Assembly: GCF_036346105.1 (NCBI RefSeq)
Contig: NZ_CP107811.1
Coordinates: 3,283,501-3,347,500 of the forward strand
Origin: Streptomyces sp. NBC_00539
Lineage (GTDB): Bacteria > Actinomycetota > Actinomycetes > Streptomycetales > Streptomycetaceae
Length of the DNA: 64,000 nt
Direction: 5' to 3'
Position 1 is the first letter of the stretch. Every line of letters begins with the position of its first letter. This document shows positions 15,043 through 24,864 of this stretch, in pieces. The position numbers and the translations under genes were made by a program. The notes below the pieces were generated by a model. That model did not search any database and had not been told where the DNA came from. It saw only the letters and a program-made list of their open reading frames with translations.

Positions 15043-16725
15043 TCAGCCGACCACCCGGCCCATCAGGTAGACGGCAGGGGCGGCGGCCGCGAGCGGCAGC
15101 GCGACACCGGCCGTCATGTGCACGAACTTCGACGGGTAGTCGTACGCGGCCACCCGCAGGCCGACCAGCGCGCACACACCGGCGGCCAGACCGACCAGTG
15201 CCCCGCCTGCCCCGAGACCGTTCAGCGAACCGACCGCGATGCCCGCGCCGGCCGCGGCGGCCAGCGAGACGGCGACGGAGGCCGGGGTCGGGAGCGGCAG
15301 CGCGCGGGCGAAGACGGCCACCGCCACCGCTGTCGCGCCGACGCCGACGGCGGGCGAGCCCGCGGCCAGGAACCCGGCGCAGACGATGGCGAGTGCCGCG
15401 GAGGCCACCGAGGCCATCAGCCCGTACATCCGCTCGTCGGGGTCTGCGTGGCTGCGCAGTTGGAGGACCAGCGTGAGCAGCACCCAGGCACCGAGGGTGC
15501 CGATGATCGCGCCGGGGCCGTACACGTCGTCCACCGCGAGCACCGCCGCGTCGGCGACGACGGCTCCGGCGAAGGCGAGGACGATGCCCTGGCGGGCGGG
15601 CCACATGCCGTTGAGGCGGAACCAGCCGGCCGCGGTGAGCCCCTGGAGGGCGATCAGCGGCACGAGCAGCGCGAGGTCGCCGAACGCGGCGGCGCCGGCC
15701 AGCAGCAGCCCGAGGGCGGCGGTCAGTACGGCCGACTGCGGGCCGGGGTCGATGATCGGCGACCGGCCCTCGGCGCGGGCCTGCGCGGGGTCGACGGCGC
15801 GCAGCGTGTTCCCCGCCAGGGTGGGCGGCGAGTACTCGGGCTCCTCGTCGGGCGCGGCGTGCGCGGCCGGTGCGGCCTGCACCGGCGGGGCCGTCGCGTC
15901 CGTGATCGGCGGCAGGTAGGCCGTGGCCCCGGAGTCGTTGCCCGGGACCGGCGGCAGGTAGGCCGTGGCCCCGGAGTCGTTGCCCGGGACCGGCGGCAGG
16001 TAGGCGGTGGCCGCGGCGTCGTCGTTCCGGACCGGGGGCAGGTAGGCGGTGGCCGCGGCGTCGTCGTTCCGGACCGGCGGCAGGTACGCGGTGGCCGCGG
16101 CGTCCGGGGCCTGGGGAGCGGCCGCCTGGGGCGGGAGGTAGGCCGCGGACCCGGCCCAGTTCCCATCGGGTGCGGGTGCCTGGGCCTCCTCGCGGAACCA
16201 GCCCTGCGGGCCGGCGTCCTCCCTCACCGGCGGCAGGTACGCCGTCTCGGCCGCCCACTCGGACGCGGGCGCCTGCGCCGCGGCCGCCGGGGCCTCCTCG
16301 CGGAACCACCCCTCGGGCGCGACGGGCTGCTGCTGCGGCTGGGGCTGGGGCTGGGGCTGGGGCTGGGGCTGTACGGGAGGCTGCTCCCGGTACGGCGGCA
16401 GGTACGCGGTCTCGGCGGCCCACCCGGACGGCGCCTGGCCCGGGCCCGCCGGGGCCTCGTCGCGGAACCATCCGTCGGGCGCGACGGGCGGCTGCTGCTG
16501 GCCCGGCACCCCGCCCAGCGGCGGAGCGGGCGACTGCGGGGCCTGCTGCACCGGCTGGTAGCCGGTCTCCCAGGTCTCGGACTGCCAGGTCTGGGTCCCG
16601 TACGGGGCCTGCTCGTGCCCGTGCTGCGCGTGCCCGTGCTGCTCGTGCCCGTGCCGCCCGTGCCGCCCACGGGGCTGTTGGTGCGGCTCGTGCGGCTGCG
16701 GCTGCTGTTCGTCGGAGTTGCTCAT
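15043..16725 (-). CDS. Large membrane protein with repetitive disordered N-terminus
   Basis: 560 residues. Residues 1-290 are Gln/Pro/His-rich and contain at least eight (T/A)AYLPP motifs, three copies of GWFR(D/E)EA, a His-rich HGRHGHEQHGHAQHGHEQ stretch and a PQ dipeptide run. Residues ~310-560 form eight or nine transmembrane helices. Not assigned to a characterised family. The repeated short motifs at constant ~14-residue spacing look like docking or modification sites presented on a cytoplasmic tail. Nine bases separate it from the MoaD-like gene upstream, so they are co-transcribed. Confidence 0.8.
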   Translation of the reverse strand: MSNSDEQQPQPHEPHQQPRGRHGRHGHEQHGHAQHGHEQAPYGTQTWQSETWETGYQPVQQAPQSPAPPLGGVPGQQQPPVAPDGWFRDEAPAGPGQAPSGWAAETAYLPPYREQPPVQPQPQPQPQPQPQQQPVAPEGWFREEAPAAAAQAPASEWAAETAYLPPVREDAGPQGWFREEAQAPAPDGNWAGSAAYLPPQAAAPQAPDAAATAYLPPVRNDDAAATAYLPPVRNDDAAATAYLPPVPGNDSGATAYLPPVPGNDSGATAYLPPITDATAPPVQAAPAAHAAPDEEPEYSPPTLAGNTLRAVDPAQARAEGRSPIIDPGPQSAVLTAALGLLLAGAAAFGDLALLVPLIALQGLTAAGWFRLNGMWPARQGIVLAFAGAVVADAAVLAVDDVYGPGAIIGTLGAWVLLTLVLQLRSHADPDERMYGLMASVASAALAIVCAGFLAAGSPAVGVGATAVAVAVFARALPLPTPASVAVSLAAAAGAGIAVGSLNGLGAGGALVGLAAGVCALVGLRVAAYDYPSKFVHMTAGVALPLAAAAPAVYLMGRVVG

Positions 16726-16735
16726 CGGCTCCCGC

Positions 16736-17029
16736 TCACCCGCCCGCGAACGGCGGGAGCACCTCGACGGTGCCCCCTTCCGTCAGCAGGACGGCATCGT
16801 GCGGGCGCTTGCCCACAGGCTCGTCGTTCACGAGGAAGGAGCAGCGCAGCAGGACCCGGGTCAGTTCACCCGGGTGGCGTTCCCGCACGGCGTCCAGCGC
16901 CTCGGCCAGCGTGCGCGCCGAGTACGGCTCCTCCGCCGTCTCGGCCGCGGCCTTGGCCGCCGCCCAGTAGCGGATGGTTCCGGTTGCCACTGCTGCTCCC
17001 ATCGTCGGCTCTCTACCGTCGGCCTCCAT
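16736..17029 (-). CDS. MoaD/ThiS-family small ubiquitin-like sulfur carrier
   Basis: 97 residues from ATG 17029 (GGGAGG 7 bases upstream). Beta-grasp fold: GTIRYWAAAKAAAETAEEPY, AEALDAVRERH, RCSFLVNDEPVG, and a C-terminal LPPFAGG ending in the diglycine that is adenylated and thiocarboxylated in this family. It may serve molybdopterin or another sulfur-transfer pathway; no partner adenylyltransferase is nearby, so the pathway is unassigned. First gene of a unit with the repeat-rich membrane protein. Confidence 0.82.
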   Translation of the reverse strand: MEADGREPTMGAAVATGTIRYWAAAKAAAETAEEPYSARTLAEALDAVRERHPGELTRVLLRCSFLVNDEPVGKRPHDAVLLTEGGTVEVLPPFAGG

Positions 17030-17369
17030 GATGACGCCTCCCACCGGATGCCCGGCGTGGCGGGAACCACAGAAGCGGGATCAGCGGGAACCTCGGCCCC
17101 TCGAGGGCAGGTGGGCTATCCTGGCGGTGCAGAGGATCCGGGCAACGTTGCCCCCGGGTCCTTTTGTGCTTTCAGCACGTTGAACGGACCGAGAACAGGT
17201 GCCGTCCGGGCCTCAGGGCGCGGGGACCGGGCAGGCGCCGCACGAAGTCGTACGAAGCAGTGCCGCGAAAGTCCTCGACGGGACCGAGGAGGAACCGAGT
17301 GATGGACCAGCGAACCGTGCACGCGCACACGGGCGTGCACGACCACCCGACCCGGGCAGGTGGTCGGGC
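17030..17369 (+). promoter_or_regulatory. glnR upstream region
   Basis: 340 bases without a supportable gene. It holds a TATCCT -10-like box near 17117, the terminator-like hairpin at 17134-17165, a small GTGCT-TTC-AGCAC hairpin right after it, and about 190 GC-rich bases before glnR. Confidence 0.55.
17134..17165 (+). terminator. Terminator-like hairpin in the glnR leader
   Basis: GGATCCGGG pairs with CCCGGGTCC (one G-U), enclosing GGGCAACGTTGCCC, followed by TTTT. No plus-strand gene lies upstream within 7 kb, so it is either an attenuator in the glnR leader or the 3' end of a small RNA. Confidence 0.55.
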
Positions 17370-18149
17370 ATGAGCTCGCTCCTGCTCCTCACCAACGCCC
17401 TGCAGCCGTCCGCCGAGGTGCTGCCCGCCCTCGGCCTGCTGCTGCACAACGTCCGGGTCGCCCCCGCGGAGGGCCCGGCCCTCGTGGACACGCCCGGCGC
17501 CGACGTGATCCTCATCGACGGCCGCCGCGACCTCCCGCAGGTGCGCTCGCTGTGCCAGCTGCTGCGCTCCACCGGGCCCGGCTGCCCGCTGCTCCTCGTC
17601 GTCACCGAGGGCGGCCTCGCGGCCGTGACCGCCGACTGGGGCATCGACGACGTCCTCCTCGACACCGCCGGACCGGCCGAGGTCGAGGCGCGGCTGCGGC
17701 TGGCCACCGGCCGGCAGCAGCTCGGCTCGGACGACTCCCCGATGGAGATCCGCAACGGTGACCTGTCGGTCGACGAGGCGACGTACTCCGCGAAGCTCAA
17801 GGGGCGGGTCCTGGACCTCACCTTCAAGGAGTTCGAGCTGCTCAAGTACCTCGCCCAGCACCCGGGCCGGGTCTTCACGCGCGCCCAGCTCCTCCAGGAG
17901 GTGTGGGGCTACGACTACTTCGGCGGCACCCGGACGGTGGACGTCCACGTCCGGCGGCTGCGTGCCAAGCTCGGCCCCGAGCACGAGTCGCTGATCGGTA
18001 CGGTGCGCAACGTCGGCTACCGCTTCGTCACGCCGGAGAAGGTGGAGCGGGCGGCCGCGGAAGCGGCGGCCCAGGCCGCCGCGGCCCTCCCCCGTATGGA
18101 GGAAGCACCGGTAACGGTCCAGTCGGCAGGACGCCCTGCCCAGAGGTAG
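17370..18149 (+). CDS. glnR: GlnR, global nitrogen regulator (OmpR-type)
   Basis: 259 residues. N-terminal atypical receiver domain with the conserved Asp50 ([10 protein letters not shown]) but lacking the full acidic/Lys phosphorylation pocket; in GlnR this Asp holds the dimer rather than being phosphorylated. C-terminal winged helix (~135-230): [34 protein letters not shown] and GYRF. GlnR controls glnA, amtB, nirB and others in response to nitrogen. ATG 17370 fits the family start. The last ~30 residues are Ala-rich and variable. A LacI gene follows 24 bases later. Confidence 0.92.
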   Translation: MSSLLLLTNALQPSAEVLPALGLLLHNVRVAPAEGPALVDTPGADVILIDGRRDLPQVRSLCQLLRSTGPGCPLLLVVTEGGLAAVTADWGIDDVLLDTAGPAEVEARLRLATGRQQLGSDDSPMEIRNGDLSVDEATYSAKLKGRVLDLTFKEFELLKYLAQHPGRVFTRAQLLQEVWGYDYFGGTRTVDVHVRRLRAKLGPEHESLIGTVRNVGYRFVTPEKVERAAAEAAAQAAAALPRMEEAPVTVQSAGRPAQR

Positions 18150-18173
18150 GTCACCCCGCGTAGACTGCCGCGC

Positions 18174-19202
18174 GTGGCCAAGGTGACGCGGGATGACGTG
18201 GCGCGACTTGCGGGTACCTCTACCGCCGTCGTGAGCTACGTCATCAATAACGGACCCCGGCCGGTTGCCCCGGCCACGCGCGAGCGTGTACTCGCCGCCA
18301 TCAAGGACCTGGGCTACCGGCCAGACCGGGTGGCCCAGGCGATGGCCTCGCGGCGCACCGACCTCATAGGCATGATCGTGCCCGACGCGCGGCAGCCGTT
18401 CTTCGCGGAGATGGCGCACGCGGTCGAACAGGCAGCCGCCGAGCGCGGGAAGATGGTGCTGGTCGGCAACTCCGACTACCGCGACGAGCGCGAGGTCCAC
18501 TACCTGCGGGCCTTCCTCGGCATGCGGGTGTCGGGCCTGATCCTGGTCAGCCAGGGCATGAGCGAGCGCGCGGCGTCGGAGATCGAGGCGTGGGACGCGC
18601 GGATCGTGCTGCTGCACGAGCGGCCCGAGGCGATCGACGACGTCGCGGTCATCACCGACGACATCGGCGGCGCGCAGCTCGCGACGCGGCACCTGCTGGA
18701 GCACGGGCACCCGTACGTGGCCTGCATCGGCGGCGTCGAGAACACCCCGTCGGTGGGCGACCCGGTCGCGGACCACGTCGAGGGCTGGCGCCGGGCGATG
18801 CTGGAGGCGGGGCGGTCGGTGGAGGGCCGGCTGTTCGAGGCCCCGTACAACCGCTACGACGCGTACAAGGTGGCCCTGGAGGTCCTGTCGGGGCCGGACC
18901 GGCCCCCGGCGATCTTCTGCGCGACGGACGACCAGGCGATCGGCGTGCTGCGGGCGGCTCGGGAGCTGCGGATCGACGTGCCGGGGGAGCTGGCGGTGGC
19001 CGGCTTCGACGACGTCAAGGAAGCCGCCCTGACGGACCCGCCGCTGACGACGATCGCCTCGGACCGGCCGGCGATGGCCCGCGCGGCGGTGGATCTCGTC
19101 CTGGACGACGCCCTGCGCGTGGCCGGCTCCCGCCGCGAGCGGCTGAAGCAGTTCCCGTCGGCCCTGGTGATCCGCCGCTCCTGCGGCTGCCGTCCTTCCT
19201 GA
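18174..19202 (+). CDS. LacI-family transcriptional regulator
   Basis: 342 residues from GTG 18174, with -10-like TAGACT 10 bases upstream suggesting its own leaderless promoter. N-terminal LacI HTH with hinge ([20 protein letters not shown], then VINNGPRPV), periplasmic-binding-protein-like effector core ([46 protein letters not shown]). The sugar or other inducer is unknown and no transporter or catabolic gene adjoins it. The extreme C-terminus has CGC, unusual for the family. Its stop codon opens a long intergenic repeat. Confidence 0.9.
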   Translation: MAKVTRDDVARLAGTSTAVVSYVINNGPRPVAPATRERVLAAIKDLGYRPDRVAQAMASRRTDLIGMIVPDARQPFFAEMAHAVEQAAAERGKMVLVGNSDYRDEREVHYLRAFLGMRVSGLILVSQGMSERAASEIEAWDARIVLLHERPEAIDDVAVITDDIGGAQLATRHLLEHGHPYVACIGGVENTPSVGDPVADHVEGWRRAMLEAGRSVEGRLFEAPYNRYDAYKVALEVLSGPDRPPAIFCATDDQAIGVLRAARELRIDVPGELAVAGFDDVKEAALTDPPLTTIASDRPAMARAAVDLVLDDALRVAGSRRERLKQFPSALVIRRSCGCRPS

Positions 19203-19550
19203 CGCGCCCCTCGCACCGCTCGGCCCTGGCGGGTCACCCCACTCGACGCGCGCCTCGCACCGCTCGGCCCTGGCGGGTCACCCCTCTCGACGCGCGCCTC
19301 GCACCGCTCGGCCCTGGCGGGCCTTGCGGGCTTCGGCGCGCTGCGCCGGACTCCGTCCGTCGGTTCCCGGGGCGGGGCCCCCTGGCGCCCGCGGGCCGGA
19401 TGAGGATTCCTGCGGATCCTCGGTGCGCTGCGCCGACGTCCGCCGGTGCCCGGGCGGGGCAGGCTGACGCCTGCGGGCCGGTGGGGCCCTGCGGGGCTGT
19501 CCCCTACCCGCCCTTCCCCCGTTCCCCGGAGCTCCGCCCCGGACCCCCTC
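19200..19550. repeat. Intergenic repeat, copy A
   Basis: Begins at the LacI stop as TGACGCGCCCCTCGCAC. The first 44-bp unit (starts 19201, 19245, 19289) is present three times, followed by GGGCTTCGGCGCGCTGCGCC, CCTGCGGGGCTGTCCCCTAC and a CCGTTCCCCGGAGCTCCGCC hairpin region. The same order of blocks recurs at 32140-32340. Confidence 0.75.
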
Positions 19551-19907
19551 ACCAGCCCCGCGATTCCCAGCAGCAGCAGCTGGAAGCCCTCCCAGCCCCA
19601 GGACGCGGGGCCCGGGGCCCCGCCCCCCTGCCGGTCCCGCCGACGTTTGAGGCCCCTCCAGCCCGCCGGCGATGGAGGCGCACCCCTCCAGCCCCGCCGT
19701 CGATCGAGGCGCACCCCTCCAGCCCCGCCGGCGTTTGAGGCGCGGGGGTTCGGGGGCCGGCCCCCGCAGCGGCGGCGCACACGAACGTGCCCCCGCCCCA
19801 GCTCTGTCGGCGTCGAGGCGGGACCTTATATCGGGCATACGCGGTTCTGTCGGGCTTCTCAGACGGGACTCAGAATGCTCTCATCATCCGGGGACACAGT
19901 CTGGGAC
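19550..19907. repeat. Gene-free region with GTTTGAGGCGC palindromic repeats
   Basis: No gene seen. Contains at least four variants of CAGCCCCGCCGGCGTTTGAG, with the best copy at 19719-19748, followed by a GGGGGCCGGCCCCC hairpin. The 30 bases at 19719-19748 are identical to 51331-51360, which lies inside a coding sequence. Confidence 0.75.
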
Positions 19908-20936
19908 ATGACCGACAGCTTCCGCCGCGAAGGCAACTACCCGCAGGAGTACCCCCCGCCACCCGCGTACCCGCCGCCCGCGTACCCGCCGGCGGCCGCC
20001 GCACCACGTCCCCGCCGCCCCGTCGCGCTGCTCGCCGCCGTCGCGCTCGCCGCCGCCCTCGTCGGCGGCGGGACCGCCGCCGCCGTGGAAGGGCTGCTCG
20101 CCCAGCACGGCACCGGCACCGGCGCCTTCACCGGCACCAACGTCTCGCAGTCCAGCAGCGGCACCGTCTCCGGCGTGGCCGAACAGGTCAGCCCCTCCGT
20201 CGTCCGCATCGACACCCGCACCGGCTCCGGCCAGGGCACCGGCTCCGGCATCGTCCTCACCGCCGACGGCGAGATCGTCACCAACAACCACGTCGTCGCC
20301 GGCGCCTCCGAGATCCAGGTGACGATGAGCGACGGCAAGAAGTACGCCGCCAAGACCCTCGGCACCGACCCCGCCAAGGACCTGGCCCTCATCAAGCTCC
20401 AGGGCGCCTCCGGCCTCAAGCCCGCCCACCTCGGCAACTCCGACAACCTGCGCGTCGGCGACCAGGTCGTCGCCATCGGCTCCCCCGACCGCCTCACCGG
20501 CACCGTCACCAGCGGCATCGTCTCGGCGCTGAACCGGGACGTGAGCGTCCCCAAGTCCGAGGAGCAGCCCCCGCAGCGCCGCCAGGGCGGCGACGGCTGG
20601 CCGTTCTCCTACGACGGCCGGCAGTTCAACGGCGACACCGGCAAGGACAGCACCTCGTACAAGGCGATCCAGACCGACGCCTCCCTCAACCCGGGCAACT
20701 CCGGCGGCGCCCTCGTCAACATGAACGGCGAGATCGTCGGAATGCCCTCGGCGATCTACTCGCCCTCCTCGGACAGCTCCAGCGCCGGCAGCGTCGGCCT
20801 CGGCTTCGCCATCCCGGTCAACACGATCAAGGGCGACCTGTCCTCCCTGCGCCACGGCGGAACCGGCACCGGACCGGGTGCCGACAACGGCACCGACAAC
20901 GGCGGCAGCGACGACAGCGGCCTCAACTCCTACTGA
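19908..20936 (+). CDS. Membrane-anchored trypsin-like (HtrA-type) serine protease
   Basis: 342 residues. Cytoplasmic Pro/Tyr-rich N-terminus (PPPPAYPPPAYPP), one transmembrane segment (~40-63), then a trypsin-like domain with the triad His in TNNHVVAG, Asp in AKDLALIKL and Ser in NPGNSGGALV. It stops after GLGFAIPVNTIKGDL with a short Gly/Asp-rich tail: no PDZ domain, unlike DegP/HtrA. ATG 19908. A two-component system starts 56 bases downstream on the same strand, as in other Streptomyces, suggesting an envelope-stress role. Confidence 0.9.
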   Translation: MTDSFRREGNYPQEYPPPPAYPPPAYPPAAAAPRPRRPVALLAAVALAAALVGGGTAAAVEGLLAQHGTGTGAFTGTNVSQSSSGTVSGVAEQVSPSVVRIDTRTGSGQGTGSGIVLTADGEIVTNNHVVAGASEIQVTMSDGKKYAAKTLGTDPAKDLALIKLQGASGLKPAHLGNSDNLRVGDQVVAIGSPDRLTGTVTSGIVSALNRDVSVPKSEEQPPQRRQGGDGWPFSYDGRQFNGDTGKDSTSYKAIQTDASLNPGNSGGALVNMNGEIVGMPSAIYSPSSDSSSAGSVGLGFAIPVNTIKGDLSSLRHGGTGTGPGADNGTDNGGSDDSGLNSY

Positions 20937-20992
20937 CCTAGCCTGGGGGAGCCGCCGATCACCGACCGACCACCACCCTGGGGGACCCGACC

Positions 20993-21742
20993 ATGGCTGC
21001 AACGACTGCCGGGAGCGCCGAAGGCGACCCCCAGCGCGTCCTCGTCGTCGATGACGAGCCGGCCGTCCGTGAGGCCCTGCGCCGCAGCCTGGCCTTCGAG
21101 GGGTACGCGGCGCAGACCGCCGTCGACGGGCTCGACGCCCTCGACAAGGCGGCTTCGTACGCCCCCGACCTGATCGTCCTGGACATCCAGATGCCCCGCA
21201 TGGACGGTCTGACCGCCGCCCGCCGGCTGCGCGCCTCGGGCAGCACCACCCCGATCCTGATGCTGACGGCCCGCGACACCGTCGGCGACCGCGTCACGGG
21301 GCTGGACGCGGGGGCCGACGACTACCTCGTCAAGCCCTTCGAGCTGGACGAGCTCTTCGCCCGGGTCCGCGCCCTGCTGCGCCGCAGCGCCTACGCCGCA
21401 CCCGCGCCCGGCGGCGCACAGCCGGAGCACGGCCTCGCCTTCGGCGACCTGCGCATGGACCTCGCCACCCGCGAGGTCACCCGGGCCGGGCGCCCCGTGG
21501 AACTCACCCGTACCGAGTTCACGCTGCTGGAGATGTTCCTCTCCCACCCCCGCCAGGTCCTGACCCGCGAGCAGATCCTGAAAACGGTCTGGGGCTTCGA
21601 CTTCGAGCCCAGCTCCAACTCCCTCGACGTGTACGTCATGTACCTGCGCCGCAAGACCGAGGCGGGCGGCGAACCCCGGCTCGTGCACACCGTGCGCGGG
21701 GTGGGGTACGTCCTGCGCGCCGGTGAGAGCGGACCGGAATGA
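20993..21742 (+). CDS. OmpR-family response regulator
   Basis: 249 residues. Receiver domain with VDDEP, phospho-acceptor Asp in [13 protein letters not shown] and Lys in DYLVKPF; C-terminal winged helix with [18 protein letters not shown] and [10 protein letters not shown]. Resembles mycobacterial MprA. Upstream GGGGGACCCGACC serves as SD region before ATG 20993. The stop codon overlaps the kinase start (ATGA), indicating translational coupling. Confidence 0.93.
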   Translation: MAATTAGSAEGDPQRVLVVDDEPAVREALRRSLAFEGYAAQTAVDGLDALDKAASYAPDLIVLDIQMPRMDGLTAARRLRASGSTTPILMLTARDTVGDRVTGLDAGADDYLVKPFELDELFARVRALLRRSAYAAPAPGGAQPEHGLAFGDLRMDLATREVTRAGRPVELTRTEFTLLEMFLSHPRQVLTREQILKTVWGFDFEPSSNSLDVYVMYLRRKTEAGGEPRLVHTVRGVGYVLRAGESGPE

Positions 21743-23217
21743 GCCCGGTCGACCGGTTCCGTGCCCTGCCGCTGCGCTCCCGGCTGGCGCTGCTGGTGAC
21801 CGTAGCGGTGGCGGTGGCGGTGGCGGCCGTCGCCGTCGTCAGCTGGTTCATGGTCCGTACGCAGCTGCGGGACCAGCTCGACAGCTCCCTGCGCTCCACC
21901 AACGCCAGCGCGCAGGCCAACCAGACCCTGTCGGAGGTCGGCTGCCGCGAGAAGGTGCCCGGCGCCATCGTCAACAACCTGAGCGCCCAGGTGCAGATCG
22001 TCCTGCCCGCGGGCGGGCGGTGCTGGGTGGACGGCAAGAACACCCTCCCCGTGACCGCGTACGACCTCGAGGTCGCCCAGGGCCGGCGCGGGCCCGTGCT
22101 GTACGACGGCCGCACCACCGAGGGCACGCCGGTGCGCGTGTACACCCAGCCGGTGAACGTCAGTGGGCCGGTCGGCGGAACCGTGGCCATCTCCGTCGCC
22201 AAACCGCTCGCCGACGTCGACAGGCCGCTGTCCACCCTGGCCTGGGTGCTGCTGTTCGTCTCGGGCGTCGGCGTGGTCGGCGCGGGCGTGGCGGGGCTGT
22301 GGGTGGCGCGGACGGGTCTGCGGCCGGTCGACGAACTCACCGGCGCCGTGGAGCACATCGCGCGCACCGAGGACCTCACCGTTCGGATCCCGGACGAGGG
22401 CGACGACGAGATCGCCCGCCTGTCGCGGTCGTTCAACTCGATGACGGCTGCCCTGGCCTCGTCCCGGGACCGGCAGGCCCAGCTCATCGCGGACGCCGGG
22501 CACGAGCTGCGCACTCCGCTGACCTCTCTGCGGACCAACATCGAACTGCTGGCGCGCAGCGAGGAGACCGGCCGGGCCATCCCGCCGCAGGACCGCAAGG
22601 AGCTGCTGGCCTCGGTCAAGGCGCAGATGACGGAGCTGGCGGCGCTGATCGGGGACCTCCAGGAGCTGTCCCGGCCGGATGCCGCGGCCCACGTACGCCT
22701 GGAGGTGGTGGCCCTGCACGACATCGCGCAGACCGCGCTGGCCCGGGCGCGCCTGCGCGGTCCCGAACTCGTCTTCGGTTCGGACCTGCGGCCCTGGTAC
22801 GTACGGGGCGAGGCGGCCGCGCTGGAGCGGGCGGTGGTCAACCTGCTGGACAACGCCGTGAAGTTCAGCCCGCCGGGCGGCGCGGTGGAAGTGGCGCTGC
22901 GGGGCGGGGAGCTGACCGTACGGGACCACGGGCCCGGCGTCCCGGCCGACGACCTCCCGCACGTCTTCGAGCGGTTCTGGCGCTCCCCGTCGGCCCGTGC
23001 CCTGCCCGGCAGCGGGCTGGGCCTGTCGATCGTGGCCCGTACGGCGGACCGTGCGGGCGGGAGTGCCGAGCTGCGGGCGCCGGCGGACGGCGGCCCGGGC
23101 ACGGAGGCGGTGCTCCGCATCCCGGGCGCCCCGACCCCGCCGCCCGCGCCGCCCGCCGCGCCGCCGACGTCGCCACCCGCGCCGCCGCCGCCGTCGTCAG
23201 TTGTGCCGGATCAGTGA
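21739..23217 (+). CDS. Sensor histidine kinase (MprB-like)
   Basis: 492 residues. TM1 (~14-38), extracellular region to ~165, TM2 (~168-192), HAMP, HisKA with phospho-acceptor His in [13 protein letters not shown], and HATPase_c with [10 protein letters not shown] (N box), VRDHGPGVP (G1) and GSGLGLSIV (G2). Overlaps the regulator by 4 bases. The C-terminal ~30 residues are Pro-rich ([20 protein letters not shown]), and the last 21 bases overlap the convergent phospholipase gene. The extracellular part contains two Cys that could form a disulfide (CREKV, CWVDG). Confidence 0.93.
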   Translation: MSPVDRFRALPLRSRLALLVTVAVAVAVAAVAVVSWFMVRTQLRDQLDSSLRSTNASAQANQTLSEVGCREKVPGAIVNNLSAQVQIVLPAGGRCWVDGKNTLPVTAYDLEVAQGRRGPVLYDGRTTEGTPVRVYTQPVNVSGPVGGTVAISVAKPLADVDRPLSTLAWVLLFVSGVGVVGAGVAGLWVARTGLRPVDELTGAVEHIARTEDLTVRIPDEGDDEIARLSRSFNSMTAALASSRDRQAQLIADAGHELRTPLTSLRTNIELLARSEETGRAIPPQDRKELLASVKAQMTELAALIGDLQELSRPDAAAHVRLEVVALHDIAQTALARARLRGPELVFGSDLRPWYVRGEAAALERAVVNLLDNAVKFSPPGGAVEVALRGGELTVRDHGPGVPADDLPHVFERFWRSPSARALPGSGLGLSIVARTADRAGGSAELRAPADGGPGTEAVLRIPGAPTPPPAPPAAPPTSPPAPPPPSSVVPDQ

Positions 23218-24096
23218 GGCGACCAGGCCGGAGCGGGTGTTCGGGAAGTCCATGGGGACGATGCCGAGCCCGATCCGGCCGGCCAACTCCGCGCCGTCGA
23301 CAAAGCCGTGGACCTGCGGATTGAGCCGGTCGGAGTTCCAGCGGGGCGGCATGTACGCGGCGGTGCTGGTGTAGTTCACGAAGAGCTTGCCGGGCTGCCC
23401 CGCGGCCCGGCGGAACTGGTCCTCGATCTTGCCCCGTTTGGCGAACGGCTCGGCGTTGTAGTCGTCCTGGATGTCGAAGACGTTGCCGTCGCCGTAGCGC
23501 AGACCCGGCAGCCCGCCGTTGTCGGCGAGCAGCACCACCTTCCCGCGGGCCTGCCCGAGCGAGGCGGGCAGGGCGTCGGCTATCCGGAACAGGGGGCGCC
23601 AGCCGCGGTTGTCGAGGTAGTCGTCGAAGACGGCCCGGAAGGTCGCGTCGCTCTCGCCCGAGTACTCCTGCTTGACCCGCATCAGGACGGTCTCGGAAGG
23701 GTGCGCGGCGAGGAAGTTCCAGCAGGCCACGAGGACGTCGCCGAACATCAGGTCCTGGAAGAACGCCGCGTGGTGGATGGCGAAGGAGCCGCCGGTGACG
23801 CGGCAGCGGACGTCGAGGAACCGGATGCCGGAGTCGAGCTGCTGGGCGATCGAGGTGTTCTGGCAGGCGACGTAGAGGCCGCCCTTGGTGGCGCCCGAGT
23901 CGTGGGTGCCGGGGATCGTCATCCGTTGGAGCGGGGTGGAGTCGGCGAGGCCGGCCATCCAGTCCTGGGTGCCGAGCGCGGCGCGCGCGGCGGGGGCCGT
24001 CCGGGCCGATGCCGGGGCCGCGGTCCCCAGGGTCATCGCGGCGCCCGCGCCCGCCGCCAGCGCCCCGGTGAGGAATCCACGCCGATCCAGTGCCAT
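23197..24096 (-). CDS. Secreted phosphatidylinositol-specific phospholipase C-like enzyme
   Basis: 299 residues. Twin-arginine signal peptide (DRRGFLTGALAAGAGAAMTL, cleavage after ASA), then the PLC X-box fold: catalytic His in IPGTHDSG, second His in AIHHAAFF, plus FLDVRC and TVLMRVKQEY. Bacterial family members cleave PI or GPI by a metal-free mechanism. ATG 24096. It overlaps the kinase gene tail to tail by 21 bases. Confidence 0.9.
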   Translation of the reverse strand: MALDRRGFLTGALAAGAGAAMTLGTAAPASARTAPAARAALGTQDWMAGLADSTPLQRMTIPGTHDSGATKGGLYVACQNTSIAQQLDSGIRFLDVRCRVTGGSFAIHHAAFFQDLMFGDVLVACWNFLAAHPSETVLMRVKQEYSGESDATFRAVFDDYLDNRGWRPLFRIADALPASLGQARGKVVLLADNGGLPGLRYGDGNVFDIQDDYNAEPFAKRGKIEDQFRRAAGQPGKLFVNYTSTAAYMPPRWNSDRLNPQVHGFVDGAELAGRIGLGIVPMDFPNTRSGLVASLIRHN

Positions 24097-24174
24097 GCCC
24101 GCCCCTTTTTCCGGTCCAGTGGTCGGACCGGAGTATGGCGTGCGGCAGCGGCCATTACTACCCGTCGGTACGGG

Positions 24175-24744
24175 TCATCTTTCGAGCAACTCGGCCATGG
24201 CGCGCAGGCCTTGGGCGAGCTCGCGCCCGTTCGGCGCCTGCTCCGGGTCGGTGAGGCACTGGACCATCACCCCGGTCAGCAGCGCGAGGTGCACCGACCC
24301 GAGGCCCCGTACGTCCTCCTCCGCGACCTCCTCCTGCGGCACGCCCCGCCACTGGGCCGCGACCATCCGGCGGGAGCGGCGCTGGTCTTCGGCGAGGACC
24401 GCGAGCAGCGGGGGCGAGGACTGCGCGTGCACGAAGGCCTCGACGGAGGCCGTCCACAGCCAGCGCATCTCGCCGAAGTCCGCGATCTTGCGGTCCCACA
24501 TGTCGGCGTAGCGCTCGGCGGCGGTGTCCCCCTGTCCGGCGAGCCGGCCGGCCGAGGCCGCCCATTCGTCCATGGCCGCGGACAGCGCCTGGTTGAGCAG
24601 GGCCTCACGCGATCCGAAGTGGTAGCCGATGGCGGCCATGCTCACCTGCGCGGCCGATGCGATGTCGCGCACGGTGGTGCGCAGGTACCCCTTCTCCTCC
24701 AGGCAGCGGCGCGCTCCGGCCAGCAGGTCCTCGCGATTTCCCAT
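24175..24744 (-). CDS. TetR-family regulator
   Basis: 189 residues from ATG 24744. N-terminal HTH: TTVRDIASAAQVSMAAIGYH and FGSREALLNQAL; C-terminal all-helical ligand domain. Divergent from the alpha/beta hydrolase with a 120-bp gap containing a clear palindrome, so it probably represses both. Confidence 0.9.
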   Translation of the reverse strand: MGNREDLLAGARRCLEEKGYLRTTVRDIASAAQVSMAAIGYHFGSREALLNQALSAAMDEWAASAGRLAGQGDTAAERYADMWDRKIADFGEMRWLWTASVEAFVHAQSSPPLLAVLAEDQRRSRRMVAAQWRGVPQEEVAEEDVRGLGSVHLALLTGVMVQCLTDPEQAPNGRELAQGLRAMAELLER

Positions 24745-24769
24745 GGCGGGATCGTATCCGCGCAAGCAT

Positions 24770-24813
24770 TTGGGCGAACGCCCAAGACATATGTATTGCG
24801 CGCCTGCCCAAAT
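24770..24813. promoter_or_regulatory. TetR operator candidate
   Basis: TTGGGCG-AA-CGCCCAA (24770-24785), perfect 7-bp arms, plus a further GCCCAAAT half-site at 24806-24813. Lies in the divergent gap between the TetR and hydrolase genes. Confidence 0.7.
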
Positions 24814-24864
24814 CCTGGCAGGGTCGTACCCGTCACCGAAGGCCTCACAGGGGAGAGCGAAACC

